Origin: Sphingobacteriia bacterium 28-36-52
GTDB taxonomy: Bacteria > Bacteroidota > Bacteroidia > Chitinophagales > Chitinophagaceae
Length of the DNA stretch: 64,000 nucleotides
Reading direction: 5' to 3'
NCBI GenBank assembly: GCA_002281575.1
Contig: NCGN01000013.1
Location: 1 to 64,000, forward strand
A program made the translations under genes and the position numbers. Of the stretch, positions 19,123 through 27,538 are shown in pieces. The notes under the pieces are model-generated. The model was not told the DNA's origin, made no database searches, and worked only from the letters and a program-made list of their open reading frames with translations. Each line of letters opens with the position of its first letter. Position 1 is the first letter of the stretch.

Positions 19123-20979
19123 ATGGCTAAAATTGGTATTAATATAGCAACCGGTAGTTTGCAACAGGCAGAAGTAATTGTGGGAATAGATTTAGGTACT
19201 ACCAATAGTTTAGTGGCTATCATTCACCCAGAAAGTAAGCAGCCGGTGGCTTTGCGAGAGTTCAATAGCAGCAGTTTGGTTCCCAGCGTTGTTCACTTTG
19301 ACGCTTTTGGAAATGCGGAAGTAGGTGAACAAGCTAAATTGTATTTAGAGTCTGATCCATCTAATACCATTTTTAGTGCCAAACGTTTGATGGGCAAAAG
19401 CTACAAAGACGTAAAAGAAAATGCTGGATTCTTTACTTATAAAGTAATTGACGACGACACCGATAGTTTAGTGAAAGTGCAAATTGGGGATCGTTTTTAT
19501 TCGCCCATTGAACTCAGTTCTTTTATTTTAAAAGAGCTAAAATTGAGGGCTGAACATATTCTTAAAACTCCGGTTACTAAAGCAGTCATAACCGTTCCAG
19601 CTTATTTTAATGATGCACAGCGTCAAGCTACTAGAGACGCGGGTAAGCTAGCAGGCTTAGACGTGCTTCGCATTGTAAACGAACCTACTGCCGCTAGTTT
19701 GGCTTATGGCTTGGGGTTAAATAAAGAGGAAGAGAAAACCATTGCTGTATACGATTTAGGTGGTGGCACTTTTGATGTTTCTATTTTAAAAATTACCAAC
19801 GGAATTTTTGAAGTGCTCAGTACCAATGGCGATACTTATTTAGGTGGCGACGATTTTGATAGAGCCATTATGGAGTTTTGGTTGAATCAAATTGGGGTTC
19901 CTTTTAATGCGGTTCAAAATGATAAAGCAGTATTACAATCGCTTCGATTATTGGCTGAAGAAGCTAAAAAAACCTTGAGTACGCAAGCTGATTTCAAAGC
20001 AGATTGGAGTGGGTACAGCGTTTCCATAAGTAAAGCCCAATTAGAGCAATGTTTGCTTCCATTGGTTACCAAAACAATTGAATGTTGCCGCAAAGCCTTA
20101 GCTGATGCGGGTTTGCAAGTGGCAGATATTGATTCGGTCATTATGGTAGGTGGTAGTACGCGTGTTCCTTTGGTAAAAGAAAAAGTGAGTGCTTATTTTA
20201 ATAGGCCTGTAAATGATTCGGTTAATCCTGATGAAGTAGTAGCCATTGGTGCTGCGGTTCAGGCAGATATTTTAGCAGGAAATAATAAAGACTTTTTATT
20301 GTTAGATATTACTCCTTTGAGTTTGGGAATTGAGACCATGGGGGGATTAATGGATGTATTAATTCCGCGAAACGCCAAAATCCCCAATAGGGCTGCCAGA
20401 CAATACACCACACAAAAAGATGGCCAGGGTTCCATGCGTATTTCGGTTTTTCAGGGTGAGCGAGACTTGGTTCAACACAATCGAAAATTGGCCGAATTCA
20501 ATTTTAAAGGCATACCTGGTATGCCTGCTGGCATGCCCAAGGTTGAAGTGAGTTTCTTAATTAATGCTGACGGAATTTTGTCGGTTACTGCCAAAGAATT
20601 GAGAAGTGGGGTAGAGCAGCGTATTGAAGTAAAACCTCAGTATGGTTTAACCGATGCTGAAGTAGAGCAAATGCTGATGGATAGCATTACCCATGCTAAA
20701 GATGATATGGTTACTCGTGCTTTGGTTGAAGCCAGAACAGAAGCGGAACAAATTTTATCAGTCACAGAAAAGTTTATTTCAAAAAATGCTTTGCTCTTAA
20801 CCAAAGAAGAAATGATTGCTACTGCTGCTGCTATGCAGAATTTGCAAATGGCTTTAACCATGAACGATAAAAATTTGATTCAATCAAAAATTGAAGAATT
20901 AAACGAAATCAGCCGACCTTTTGCGGAAAGAGCCATGGATCAAGCGGTTGGTGGGGCTTTGAAGGGGAAGCAGATTTAG
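19123..20979 (+). CDS. hscA: Hsp70-type Fe-S assembly chaperone HscA
   Basis: 618 residues from the ATG at 19123, against 616 in E. coli HscA and about 640 in DnaK. The ATPase domain has [42 protein letters not shown] and [11 protein letters not shown]. HscA-like rather than DnaK-like features are the leading 25 residues before the phosphate loop, [14 protein letters not shown] and the absence of the long acidic C-terminal tail. It should assist Fe-S transfer from IscU, but no isc or suf genes are adjacent. It is probably in its own unit, followed 26 bp later by ribE. Confidence 0.85.
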   Translation: MAKIGINIATGSLQQAEVIVGIDLGTTNSLVAIIHPESKQPVALREFNSSSLVPSVVHFDAFGNAEVGEQAKLYLESDPSNTIFSAKRLMGKSYKDVKENAGFFTYKVIDDDTDSLVKVQIGDRFYSPIELSSFILKELKLRAEHILKTPVTKAVITVPAYFNDAQRQATRDAGKLAGLDVLRIVNEPTAASLAYGLGLNKEEEKTIAVYDLGGGTFDVSILKITNGIFEVLSTNGDTYLGGDDFDRAIMEFWLNQIGVPFNAVQNDKAVLQSLRLLAEEAKKTLSTQADFKADWSGYSVSISKAQLEQCLLPLVTKTIECCRKALADAGLQVADIDSVIMVGGSTRVPLVKEKVSAYFNRPVNDSVNPDEVVAIGAAVQADILAGNNKDFLLLDITPLSLGIETMGGLMDVLIPRNAKIPNRAARQYTTQKDGQGSMRISVFQGERDLVQHNRKLAEFNFKGIPGMPAGMPKVEVSFLINADGILSVTAKELRSGVEQRIEVKPQYGLTDAEVEQMLMDSITHAKDDMVTRALVEARTEAEQILSVTEKFISKNALLLTKEEMIATAAAMQNLQMALTMNDKNLIQSKIEELNEISRPFAERAMDQAVGGALKGKQI

Positions 20980-21005
20980 TATTAAGTCATTTATTAAGTA
21001 TAAAT

Positions 21006-21599
21006 ATGTTTACTGGGATTATAGAACAAATGGGTGTAGTAGACTCCATTGTGCACAATGGGACCAATATTAGTTATACTGTTAGTGCAGCAATGGCCCC
21101 GGAATTGAAGGTAGACCAGAGCTTGGCCCATGATGGGGTTTGCTTAACCGTGGAACAAATTAATGGCCATCAATACCAAGTTACCGCTATTGAAGAGACC
21201 ATTCGTAAGACCAATTTATCTGAGTGGGTGGTAGGTAAAAAAATTAATCTAGAAAGATGTATGCAAATGAATGGCCGTTTAGATGGTCATATTGTTCAAG
21301 GTCATGTAGACTGCACTGCTGTTTGCATTGCTGCTGATACCTTAGCTGGTAGTTGGGAGTACCGTTTCGAGTTTGATCCTGCATTTGCTGCTTTAATTAT
21401 TGAAAAGGGTTCTGTAGCTGTAAATGGCACTAGTTTAACTTGTTTCAATGTGAGCGACCGTGCTTTTACGGTGGCTATAATCCCCTTTACCTATACCCAT
21501 ACCGGTATACACCAGCTCAAAATAGGGGATAAGGTTAATATTGAGTTTGATATATTGGGTAAATACGTACAAAGAACAATTGCACTAAAAAATGCATAA
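21006..21599 (+). CDS. ribE: Riboflavin synthase alpha subunit
   Basis: 197 residues. It dismutates two lumazine molecules to riboflavin. The diagnostic start MFTGIIEQMG and the duplicated lumazine-binding halves are clear: first half with DQSLAHDGVCLTVEQ, second half with LDGHIVQGHVDCTA and EKGSVAVNGTSLTC. Typical bacterial length. No FMN riboswitch or other rib gene is adjacent. Confidence 0.95.
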   Translation: MFTGIIEQMGVVDSIVHNGTNISYTVSAAMAPELKVDQSLAHDGVCLTVEQINGHQYQVTAIEETIRKTNLSEWVVGKKINLERCMQMNGRLDGHIVQGHVDCTAVCIAADTLAGSWEYRFEFDPAFAALIIEKGSVAVNGTSLTCFNVSDRAFTVAIIPFTYTHTGIHQLKIGDKVNIEFDILGKYVQRTIALKNA

Positions 21600-21603
21600 T
21601 TAT

Positions 21604-21634
21604 TTTGTCAATTAATTTTGGCTGCTTATCTTCG
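21604..21634 (+). promoter_or_regulatory. Probable rpsU promoter
   Basis: TTTG at 21604-21607 and TAtcTTcG at 21627-21634, 19 bp between them. This fits the Bacteroidota sigma pattern with one mismatch in the -7 box. It begins 5 bp after the ribE stop. Confidence 0.6.
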
Positions 21635-21652
21635 CCGCCTAAAAATAACCTG

Positions 21653-21658
21653 AGGAGG
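21653..21658 (+). promoter_or_regulatory. Strong Shine-Dalgarno sequence of rpsU
   Basis: AGGAGG, with 10 nt to the ATG at 21669, inside TGAGGAGGTATATAAGCT. The other ribosomal genes in the window (rplK, rplA, rplJ, rplL) and tuf and rpoB have no comparable site. In Bacteroidota the anti-Shine-Dalgarno end of 16S rRNA is hidden by bS21 and partners, and rpsU is a known exception. Confidence 0.9.
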
Positions 21659-21668
21659 TATATAAGCT

Positions 21669-21866
21669 ATGTTAATTATCGATTCTAAAGACTGCGAAAA
21701 CATCGACAAGGCACTTAAGAAGTACAAGAAGAAATTCGAGAAAAGTAAGACTTTGTTACAGTTGAGAGAGCGTCAAGCATTTACCAAACCGTCTGTTGTA
21801 CGTCGTGGTCAAGTGTTGAAAGCTATCTACAAGCAGCAGATCGCCAGCGGAAAGATTGAGGGATAA
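21669..21866 (+). CDS. rpsU: 30S ribosomal protein bS21
   Basis: 65 residues, basic and helical (ALKKYKKKFEKSKTLLQLRER), the usual form in Bacteroidota. bS21 sits on the platform of the small subunit near the 3' end of 16S rRNA. The start is fixed by the AGGAGG site 10 nt upstream. An intrinsic terminator follows at 21891. With its own promoter, Shine-Dalgarno and terminator it is a single-gene unit, ideal for feedback by its product. Confidence 0.95.
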   Translation: MLIIDSKDCENIDKALKKYKKKFEKSKTLLQLRERQAFTKPSVVRRGQVLKAIYKQQIASGKIEG

Positions 21867-21890
21867 TTTTTTCCCACTCATCATACGATT

Positions 21891-21929
21891 AAGTAGTCTA
21901 GATTCGTTGTAGTCTTGACTACTTTTTTT
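21891..21929 (+). terminator. Intrinsic terminator of rpsU, touching the xerC start
   Basis: Stem AAGTAGTC (21891-21898) / GACTACTT (21917-21924), 18-nt loop, and seven T in a row ending directly at the xerC ATG (21930). Confidence 0.75.
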
Positions 21930-22826
21930 ATGCCCATATACCAATATCCGCAATTACAAGAATTTTTAAACCATTTAAGGTTTGAACGCAGGTATTCTGA
22001 GCATACTATTATTGCCTACCAGAACGATTTAGAACAGTTTGCTCAATTCTTAATTAGCCAGTTTGAGGGTCCTACATTGGATACAGTAACGGCTACGTTT
22101 ATTCGATCTTGGTTGGCAGAATTAAAAGAAGATAAGATTAGTTCCAGAACCATTAATAGAAAAATTTCTTCCCTTAAATCTTTTTTTAAGTTCTGTTTAA
22201 AAACAGATGCAATTAAGCAAAGCCCAATGGGTTCTATTGTTTCGCCAAGAACCAGTAAGCGTTTGCCTGTTTATGTAGAAAAAAAAGACATGGAACAAAT
22301 GTTTGCTTATTTACCTTTTTCAGATGATTGGAAGGGTAGAACGGAACGATTGGTGCTCTTGCTTTTTTACAGTACCGGAATGCGTTTGAGCGAATTGATT
22401 CATTTGAAACAGTCTCAAATTGATCCGGCAAATGGTCAGTTAAAAGTATTGGGTAAAGGGAATAAAGAACGCATTTTGCCCATTGCCCCACCCTTAATGG
22501 AACAATTAGTGGCTTATAAAAATGATCGTTTAGAAGAGTGGCTATCTGTCCCTCAGTTTTTTATCTCTGAAAAAGGTAAGCCTTTGCAGCCCAGAAATGT
22601 GTATGGTTTTGTGAATGCTCGTTTAAAAGAAATTACTACTATAGAAAAGAAAAGCCCTCACGTTTTACGCCATAGTTTTGCCACTCATTTAATGAATAAT
22701 GGGGCAGATATTAATGCGGTAAAAGAGTTGCTAGGTCATAGTAGTTTAGCTGCTACGCAGGTTTACACGCATAATTCTATTGAACAATTAAAAGCGGTGT
22801 ATAAAAAAGCCCATCCTAAAGCTTAG
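21930..22826 (+). CDS. xerC: Tyrosine recombinase XerC/XerD type
   Basis: 298 residues from the ATG at 21930; a TTG at 21915 in the same frame is inside the terminator stem. N-terminal SAM-like DNA-binding domain (FLNHLRFERRYSEHTIIAYQNDLEQF), then the catalytic domain with Arg152 (TGMRLSEL), His244-x2-Arg247 (HVLRHSFATH), His270 (LLGHSS) and the nucleophile Tyr279 (QVYTHN). It resolves chromosome dimers at dif with a second Xer protein. The location between rpsU and hpf marks it as a chromosomal housekeeping enzyme, not an integrase. XerC versus XerD cannot be settled by eye. Confidence 0.9.
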   Translation: MPIYQYPQLQEFLNHLRFERRYSEHTIIAYQNDLEQFAQFLISQFEGPTLDTVTATFIRSWLAELKEDKISSRTINRKISSLKSFFKFCLKTDAIKQSPMGSIVSPRTSKRLPVYVEKKDMEQMFAYLPFSDDWKGRTERLVLLLFYSTGMRLSELIHLKQSQIDPANGQLKVLGKGNKERILPIAPPLMEQLVAYKNDRLEEWLSVPQFFISEKGKPLQPRNVYGFVNARLKEITTIEKKSPHVLRHSFATHLMNNGADINAVKELLGHSSLAATQVYTHNSIEQLKAVYKKAHPKA

Positions 22827-22972
22827 ACTGTTAAATAGTCGTAAAAAAAGTCTTCAATTATTGTTTTTTCTCCCAAAAAATATTAACTTAATGGTCTTGT
22901 TGAAGTAGTTGATATTTCTTTAACAAGTAGTTCTTTTTAATTAATTGTTTCACCGATTAAATGTTTAACACC

Positions 22973-23272
22973 ATGAACGTTAACATTCAAACAGTCCACT
23001 TTGATGCAGATGAAAAACTAGTTGAGTTCGTAAACAAGAAATTGGCCAAGTTGCCAACGTTTCACGACAAGATTCTTAAAGTGGATGTTTTCTTGAAACT
23101 GGATAATGTGGTTCACAACATCAAAGACAAAGTAGCTGAAATTAAAGTGCATGTTCCTAAACATGAATTCTTTACAAAAGCATCTTCTAAGTCTTTTGAA
23201 GAGTCATTCGAAAGTGCTTTAGAAGCACTGATTAATCAAATTAAACGTAAAAAAGAAAAATTAGCCGCCTAA
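22973..23272 (+). CDS. hpf: Ribosome hibernation-promoting factor, HPF/RaiA family
   Basis: 99 residues from the ATG at 22973; an ATG at 22961 adds four. Short form without the long C-terminal dimerisation domain. The fold is beta-alpha-beta-beta-beta-alpha: NIQTVHFDADEKLVEFVNKKLAKL, then FLKLDN and VAEIKVHVPKHEFF, then a C-terminal helix ending LINQIKRKKEKLAA with the basic patch that binds the 30S channel. It inactivates ribosomes in stationary phase. Two terminators in a row follow. Confidence 0.88.
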   Translation: MNVNIQTVHFDADEKLVEFVNKKLAKLPTFHDKILKVDVFLKLDNVVHNIKDKVAEIKVHVPKHEFFTKASSKSFEESFESALEALINQIKRKKEKLAA

Positions 23273-23274
23273 TC

Positions 23275-23303
23275 AAAGGCTCCCATGGGGAGCCTTTTTT
23301 ATT
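23275..23303 (+). terminator. Intrinsic terminator of hpf
   Basis: Stem AAAGGCTCC(C)/(G)GGAGCCTTT with a 3-nt loop, followed by TTT and an AT-rich stretch; starts 2 bp after the hpf stop. Confidence 0.88.
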
Positions 23304-23314
23304 TAAAACCCTTT

Positions 23315-23343
23315 AAAACGCTGCATTTTGGGCGTTTTTTTTT
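23315..23343 (+). terminator. Second, tandem terminator after hpf
   Basis: AAAACGC/GCGTTTT stem with a 10-nt loop and a run of nine T in total. Together with the first hairpin it insulates the tRNA-tuf operon. Confidence 0.7.
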
Positions 23344-23392
23344 ATTGTTGATAAATTCTCTTCAATTTCATTGAAAAAAATCATTTCAAAAT

Positions 23393-23422
23393 TTTGCCAA
23401 ATAAAGAATTCCATTACCTTTG
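23393..23422 (+). promoter_or_regulatory. Promoter of the tRNA-tuf operon
   Basis: TTTG at 23393-23396 and TAccTTTG at 23415-23422 with 18 bp between. A full -7 match. The first tRNA begins 31 bp downstream. Confidence 0.8.
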
Positions 23423-23453
23423 CCATCCCAAAAAATAGGGAAGTTCTTTGTTT

Positions 23454-23526
23454 GCCGAAGTAGCTCAGTTGGTAGAGCAGCTGATTTGTAATCAGCAGGT
23501 CGCGGGTTCGAGTCCCATCTTCGGCT
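23454..23526 (+). tRNA. tRNA-Thr (anticodon TGT)
   Basis: 73 nt. Acceptor GCCGAAG/CTTCGGC, D-arm AGCTCAGTTGGTAGAGC, anticodon stem CTGAT/ATCAG with loop TTGTA inside giving TGT, T-arm GGGTTCGAGTCCC. First of four tRNAs before tuf. Confidence 0.97.
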
Positions 23527-23576
23527 CTAATTTGATGTGGATTCAGCCATGCTGAATACGGCAAATTTTATATTAC

Positions 23577-23659
<83 letters not shown>

Positions 23660-23698
23660 CAAACAATCGAAAGATTGTAGTTCTTTTTTTATGGTTAA

Positions 23699-23771
23699 GC
23701 GGAAGTAGCTCAATTGGTAGAGCGATAGCCTTCCAAGCTATAGGTCGCGAGTTCGACCCTCGTCTTCCGCT
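23699..23771 (+). tRNA. tRNA-Gly (anticodon TCC)
   Basis: 73 nt. Acceptor GCGGAAG/CTTCCGC, anticodon stem ATAGC/GCTAT around CTTCCAA giving TCC, T-arm GAGTTCGACCCTC. Confidence 0.96.
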
Positions 23772-23786
23772 CTTTTTTTTGAGTCT

Positions 23787-23858
<72 letters not shown>

Positions 23859-24019
23859 CTGCACTCAGACAAATGGCTCAGATTTAATTCCCTGGTGATA
23901 TCCCGTTCAACTGGATAAGTCAGGTAACAACGGGATAAGTGAGAAAGGAGATAATAATATTGTCTTTAGGGAAAGACAAAAATATAAATTTTTAAAAACA
24001 CAACTAAAAACCGATACAA
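23859..24019 (+). other. tuf leader with two hairpins
   Basis: 161 bp between the last tRNA and tuf. A 9-bp stem TATCCCGTT/AACGGGATA (23899-23907 with 23929-23937) and a second 7-bp hairpin TGTCTTT-AGGG-AAAGACA (23961-23978). A purine-rich AAAGGAG at about 23944 does not precede a start codon closely. The role may be RNA processing between tRNA and mRNA or leader control; not established. Confidence 0.5.
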
Positions 24020-25210
24020 ATGGCAAAAGAGACCTTTAAGAGGGAAAAACCTCACGTAAACGTAGGTACCATTGGTCACGTTGACCATGGTAAAACTACT
24101 TTAACCGCAGCTATTACTATTACCTTGTCTAAAAAAGGTATGGGTAACGTTGCAAAGAAATATGATGAAATTGACGGTGCTCCTGAAGAAAGAGAGCGTG
24201 GTATTACCATCAATACTGCTCACGTTGAGTATCAGACTGAAAATCGTCACTATGCACACGTTGACTGTCCTGGTCACGCTGACTATGTGAAGAACATGAT
24301 TACTGGTGCTGCTCAAATGGACGGTGCTATTTTAGTTGTGGCTGCTACAGATGGTCCTATGCCTCAAACCAAAGAGCATATCTTGTTGGCTCGTCAGGTA
24401 GGTGTACCTCGTATTGTAGTATTCATGAACAAGGTTGACCTTGTTGATGATCCTGAATTACTTGAATTAGTAGAAATGGAAATCCGTGAGTTATTAACTT
24501 CTTATGGATTTGACGGAGATAATACCCCAATTATCCAAGGTTCTGCAACTGGAGCATTAGCTGAAGATCCAAAGTGGGTTGGTAAAATTGATGAGTTAAT
24601 GGAAGCGGTAGATACTTACATTCCATTGCCTCCTCGTCCAATTGATATGCCTTTCTTGATGTCTGTAGAAGACGTGTTCTCAATCACAGGTCGTGGTACT
24701 GTTGCTACTGGTCGTATTGAGCGTGGTATTATCAAAGTAGGTGAAGCTGTTGAAATCGTAGGTTTAATGGAATCTCCATTATCATCTACTGTAACTGGTG
24801 TTGAAATGTTCAAGAAGTTATTGGACGAAGGTCAAGCTGGTGACAACGCAGGTTTATTATTACGTGGTATTGAAAAGAAAGATATCCGTCGTGGTATGGT
24901 TATCTGTAAGCCAGGTTCTATTACTCCTCACACAGATTTCAAAGGTGAAGTTTACGTACTAAGCAAAGAAGAAGGTGGTCGTCATACTCCATTCTTTAAC
25001 AAGTATCGTCCTCAGTTCTACTTCAGAACTACAGACGTAACTGGTGAGTGTACCTTACCTGAAGGAACTGAAATGGTTATGCCTGGTGATAACATCGGTT
25101 TAACTGTTAAGTTGATTCAACCAATCGCAATGGAAAAAGGATTGAAGTTTGCGATTCGTGAAGGTGGCCGTACCGTAGGTGCTGGTCAGGTTACTGAAAT
25201 CATCAAATAA
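24020..25210 (+). CDS. tuf: Elongation factor Tu
   Basis: 396 residues. It brings aminoacyl-tRNA to the ribosome as a GTPase. G1 is [11 protein letters not shown], switch I carries [15 protein letters not shown]3 is DCPGHADY, G4 is NKVD and G5 is GSATGAL; domains II and III follow. The start [20 protein letters not shown] is typical of Bacteroidota. There is no Shine-Dalgarno in front, only an A-rich stretch. Confidence 0.99.
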   Translation: MAKETFKREKPHVNVGTIGHVDHGKTTLTAAITITLSKKGMGNVAKKYDEIDGAPEERERGITINTAHVEYQTENRHYAHVDCPGHADYVKNMITGAAQMDGAILVVAATDGPMPQTKEHILLARQVGVPRIVVFMNKVDLVDDPELLELVEMEIRELLTSYGFDGDNTPIIQGSATGALAEDPKWVGKIDELMEAVDTYIPLPPRPIDMPFLMSVEDVFSITGRGTVATGRIERGIIKVGEAVEIVGLMESPLSSTVTGVEMFKKLLDEGQAGDNAGLLLRGIEKKDIRRGMVICKPGSITPHTDFKGEVYVLSKEEGGRHTPFFNKYRPQFYFRTTDVTGECTLPEGTEMVMPGDNIGLTVKLIQPIAMEKGLKFAIREGGRTVGAGQVTEIIK

Positions 25211-25259
25211 ATTGCGATACGCTTCTAGGGGCGTAAAGCAAAAAACTATATCTTTACAG

Positions 25260-25294
25260 AACAAAGTACTTAGCATCCGCTAGGTACTTTGTTT
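25260..25294 (+). terminator. Terminator-like hairpin after tuf
   Basis: ACAAAGTAC-T-TAGC with GCTA-G-GTACTTTGT over 14 pairs (one wobble), loop ATCC, then TTTG. The T-tract is weak, so it may only partly stop transcription before tRNA-Trp and secE. Confidence 0.6.
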
Positions 25295-25313
25295 GTAAAA
25301 AGAAGTCTAAAAA

Positions 25314-25382
25314 CGGGCATGGTGCAACGGTAGCATACGGGTCTCCAAAACCTTTGATCTGGGTTCGAATCCTAGTGCCCGT
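25314..25382 (+). tRNA. tRNA-Trp (anticodon CCA)
   Basis: About 69 nt. Acceptor CGGGCAT/GTGCCCG with one wobble, short D-loop, anticodon loop CTCCAAA giving CCA, T-arm CTGGGTTCGAATCCTAG. Directly upstream of secE, its usual place in this phylum. Confidence 0.93.
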
Positions 25383-25420
25383 GCAAAAATCGTTCACTGA
25401 ACAAACGATCAATCACGGAA

Positions 25421-25615
25421 ATGAACAAAATAGCGTTATACTTTAAAGAAAGCTACCAAGAGTTACTAGAAAAAGTAACCTGGCCTACCTGGATGCAATT
25501 ACAGCAAAGTACTGTAATCGTTTTGGTAGCAACCGTAATTATCACTGCAATGGTTTGGGTGATGGATTTCTCCAGCAACCAGTTATTAAAGTTAGTTTAC
25601 TCATTATTCAAGTAA
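25421..25615 (+). CDS. secE: Preprotein translocase subunit SecE
   Basis: 64 residues, the short one-helix form. The amphipathic start YFKESYQELLEKVTWPTWMQL carries the conserved KVTWPT-type motif, followed by one membrane helix (STVIVLVATVIITAMVWVM). It is part of the SecYEG channel. nusG follows after 7 bp. Confidence 0.96.
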   Translation: MNKIALYFKESYQELLEKVTWPTWMQLQQSTVIVLVATVIITAMVWVMDFSSNQLLKLVYSLFK

Positions 25616-25622
25616 CAGCAAC

Positions 25623-26222
25623 ATGGAAGCAGTAGAAACAGTTCAAGCCAACGAAGTACCTCAACAAGAAACCAAATGGTATGTGTTGAGAGTAGTGAGT
25701 GGTAAGGAAAGAAAAGTTAAGGAATACCTTGATAAAGATATCATCAGAAATGGTTGGCAAGATATTATCAAGCAAATATTCCTTCCAATGGAAAAGGTGT
25801 ATAAAGTGCAGAATGGTAAAAAAGTAATGCGCGAGAAAAACTATTTCCCTGGGTATGTGATGATGGAGGTTTTAGATGGTAAACTGAATGATGATATGGT
25901 TCAGCATATCAGCAATATCAGTAACGTAATGCATTTCTTAACGGACGGTAAGGGTTCTAAGGGTATTATTATTTCACTTCGTAAATCTGAAGTGAATAAA
26001 ATGTTGGGTAAGGTTGATGAGATGAACGATATGGGAGTTACCATGAGCGAACCTTTCATTGTTGGTGAAACAATTAAGATTATTGAAGGGCCTTTCAACG
26101 ACTTTAATGGTGTTATTGAAGAAGTTAACGACGAGAAGAAGAAGTTGAAAGTAACAGTAAAAATATTCGGAAGATCTACTCCTGTAGAGTTGAGCTACAT
26201 GCAAGTGGAAAAATTATCTTAA
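25623..26222 (+). CDS. nusG: Transcription termination/antitermination factor NusG
   Basis: 199 residues. The NGN domain starts KWYVLRVVSGKERKVKEYLD and includes NYFPGYVMMEV; the C-terminal KOW motif is FIVGETIKIIEGPFNDFNGVIEEVN. Binds RNA polymerase and links it to ribosome or Rho. In most bacteria rplK follows immediately; here a sugar gene begins 54 bp later. Confidence 0.97.
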   Translation: MEAVETVQANEVPQQETKWYVLRVVSGKERKVKEYLDKDIIRNGWQDIIKQIFLPMEKVYKVQNGKKVMREKNYFPGYVMMEVLDGKLNDDMVQHISNISNVMHFLTDGKGSKGIIISLRKSEVNKMLGKVDEMNDMGVTMSEPFIVGETIKIIEGPFNDFNGVIEEVNDEKKKLKVTVKIFGRSTPVELSYMQVEKLS

Positions 26223-26276
26223 CCACTCAAAAATTTTCTTAAAGCCACTTCAAAATATATTTGATTTCTATTCAAT

Positions 26277-27134
26277 ATGAGAGTTGCACATTTGATTATT
26301 ACTTATACCAATCCCGCTCAAACAGAGCGAATGATCAAAAGGATGCAACATCCTGATTTTGATTTCTATATTCATGTAGATGCTAAATTTCCAATAGAAT
26401 CTCATGCAGCATTGACCAAAATTCCGAATGTGTATTTGATTCAAAACCGTGTAGATGTGCAATGGGCTGCATTTAGTACCATTCAAGCAGAGTTTAATGG
26501 ACTTCAAGAAATTCTAGATTCAGCTCGAACTTATGATTTTATAAGTTTAATGAGTGGACAAGACTACCCCATTAAAACGGTTGAAGAAATGCAAAATTTT
26601 TTTGAAGCCAGAAAAGGAAAACTTTTGCTCAAGTACCGGGCTTTTACTGGAGAATGGGAAGAGGGGATGATTAGAGTTAACAAGTATCATTTAACTGATT
26701 TCAAGTTTAAAGGGCAACATTTATTAGAGCGTATTATCAATATGTTGGTTAAAAGGACCAATCAGCCAAAAGGAATGAAATTCTATGGTAGTTCAATGTT
26801 TTGGGTCATTTCTCCTGAAGCAGCAGAATATGTTTTGGAAACGGTTGATCGAAATAGTAAGATGAAAAGGTTCTTCAAGTTTTCTTGGGCTCCCGACGAG
26901 TTTTTGTTTCAGACTATTTTGTTGAATTCCCCATTTGCTAATTCCGTAATAAATGAAAACTGCCATTATTACAAACATCCACCGAATACGCCAAGCCCAA
27001 AAACTTTTTTGCTGGAAGATTATGACGATATCTTGGCTTCGGATAGATTATATGCACGCAAATTTGATATGAGTAAAGAGCCTTTGTTACTTGATAAAAT
27101 AGACGCTTTTTTAGAAAATAAATCATTGAATTAA
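26277..27134 (+). CDS. GT14-family beta-1,6-N-acetylglucosaminyltransferase-like protein
   Basis: 285 residues of the core-2/I-branching enzyme family (GT14). Typical pieces are AHLIITYTNPAQTERMI, FYIHVDAK, VQWAAFSTIQA, LMSGQDYPIKT, SSMFWVIS, FSWAPDEFLFQTIL and YARKFD. The acidic residues of SWAPDE are the probable catalytic centre. It adds a sugar to a cell-surface glycan; donor and acceptor are unknown. It is the first gene of a three-gene cassette inserted between nusG and rplK, and has a paralogue at 62788. Confidence 0.88.
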   Translation: MRVAHLIITYTNPAQTERMIKRMQHPDFDFYIHVDAKFPIESHAALTKIPNVYLIQNRVDVQWAAFSTIQAEFNGLQEILDSARTYDFISLMSGQDYPIKTVEEMQNFFEARKGKLLLKYRAFTGEWEEGMIRVNKYHLTDFKFKGQHLLERIINMLVKRTNQPKGMKFYGSSMFWVISPEAAEYVLETVDRNSKMKRFFKFSWAPDEFLFQTILLNSPFANSVINENCHYYKHPPNTPSPKTFLLEDYDDILASDRLYARKFDMSKEPLLLDKIDAFLENKSLN

Positions 27135-27154
27135 TTTTAAGAATATAACCCTTT

Positions 27155-27538
27155 ATGGCATATTTGTTAAACCTGGTTAATTTTAAAGACACTAGAGGGG
27201 AATTAACGGTATTAGATAATGCTGAACGAATACTCCCATTTAAAATAAAGCGGGTTTTCTACATCTATAACGTAGACGAAACGGCGAGGGGAGGTCATCG
27301 TCATCATGAAACCATTCAAGCGGCAATTTGCATACATGGTTCTTGTAAAGTTTGGAATAATGATGGTGAAACCGTTCATGAATACCTTTTAGACAATCCA
27401 TCAAGGTGTATAATCCTTGAAACCAAGGACTGGCATAAAATGTACGATTTTACACCTGATGCAGTGTTGTTGGTTTTTGCTTCAACTACTTTTGATTCAT
27501 CTGATTATATCTACGACCCTTATCCTGAAAAAGTATGA
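27155..27538 (+). CDS. fdtA: dTDP-4-keto-6-deoxyglucose 3,4-ketoisomerase, FdtA-like cupin
   Basis: 127 residues, single cupin domain of the FdtA/QdtA/WxcM type. DTRGELTVLDN near the start, KIKRVFYIYNV, and GGHRHHETIQAAICIHGS with the catalytic histidines, then WHKMYDFTPDAVLLVFAS. These enzymes convert dTDP-4-keto-6-deoxyglucose to the 3-keto isomer for amination at C3. The aminotransferase gene overlaps it by 4 bp (ATGA), confirming a pair. Confidence 0.9.
   Translation: MAYLLNLVNFKDTRGELTVLDNAERILPFKIKRVFYIYNVDETARGGHRHHETIQAAICIHGSCKVWNNDGETVHEYLLDNPSRCIILETKDWHKMYDFTPDAVLLVFASTTFDSSDYIYDPYPEKV

Noticed and set aside
21930-22826. Tyrosine recombinase as evidence for a mobile element
   Set aside because: Its place between rpsU and hpf and its length fit the chromosomal Xer enzyme; no attachment sites or cargo genes nearby.
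23313-23564. 83-residue minus-strand frame reading DGTRTRDLLITNQLLYQLSY
   Set aside because: It crosses tRNA-Thr; this peptide is a well-known false translation of tRNA sequence.
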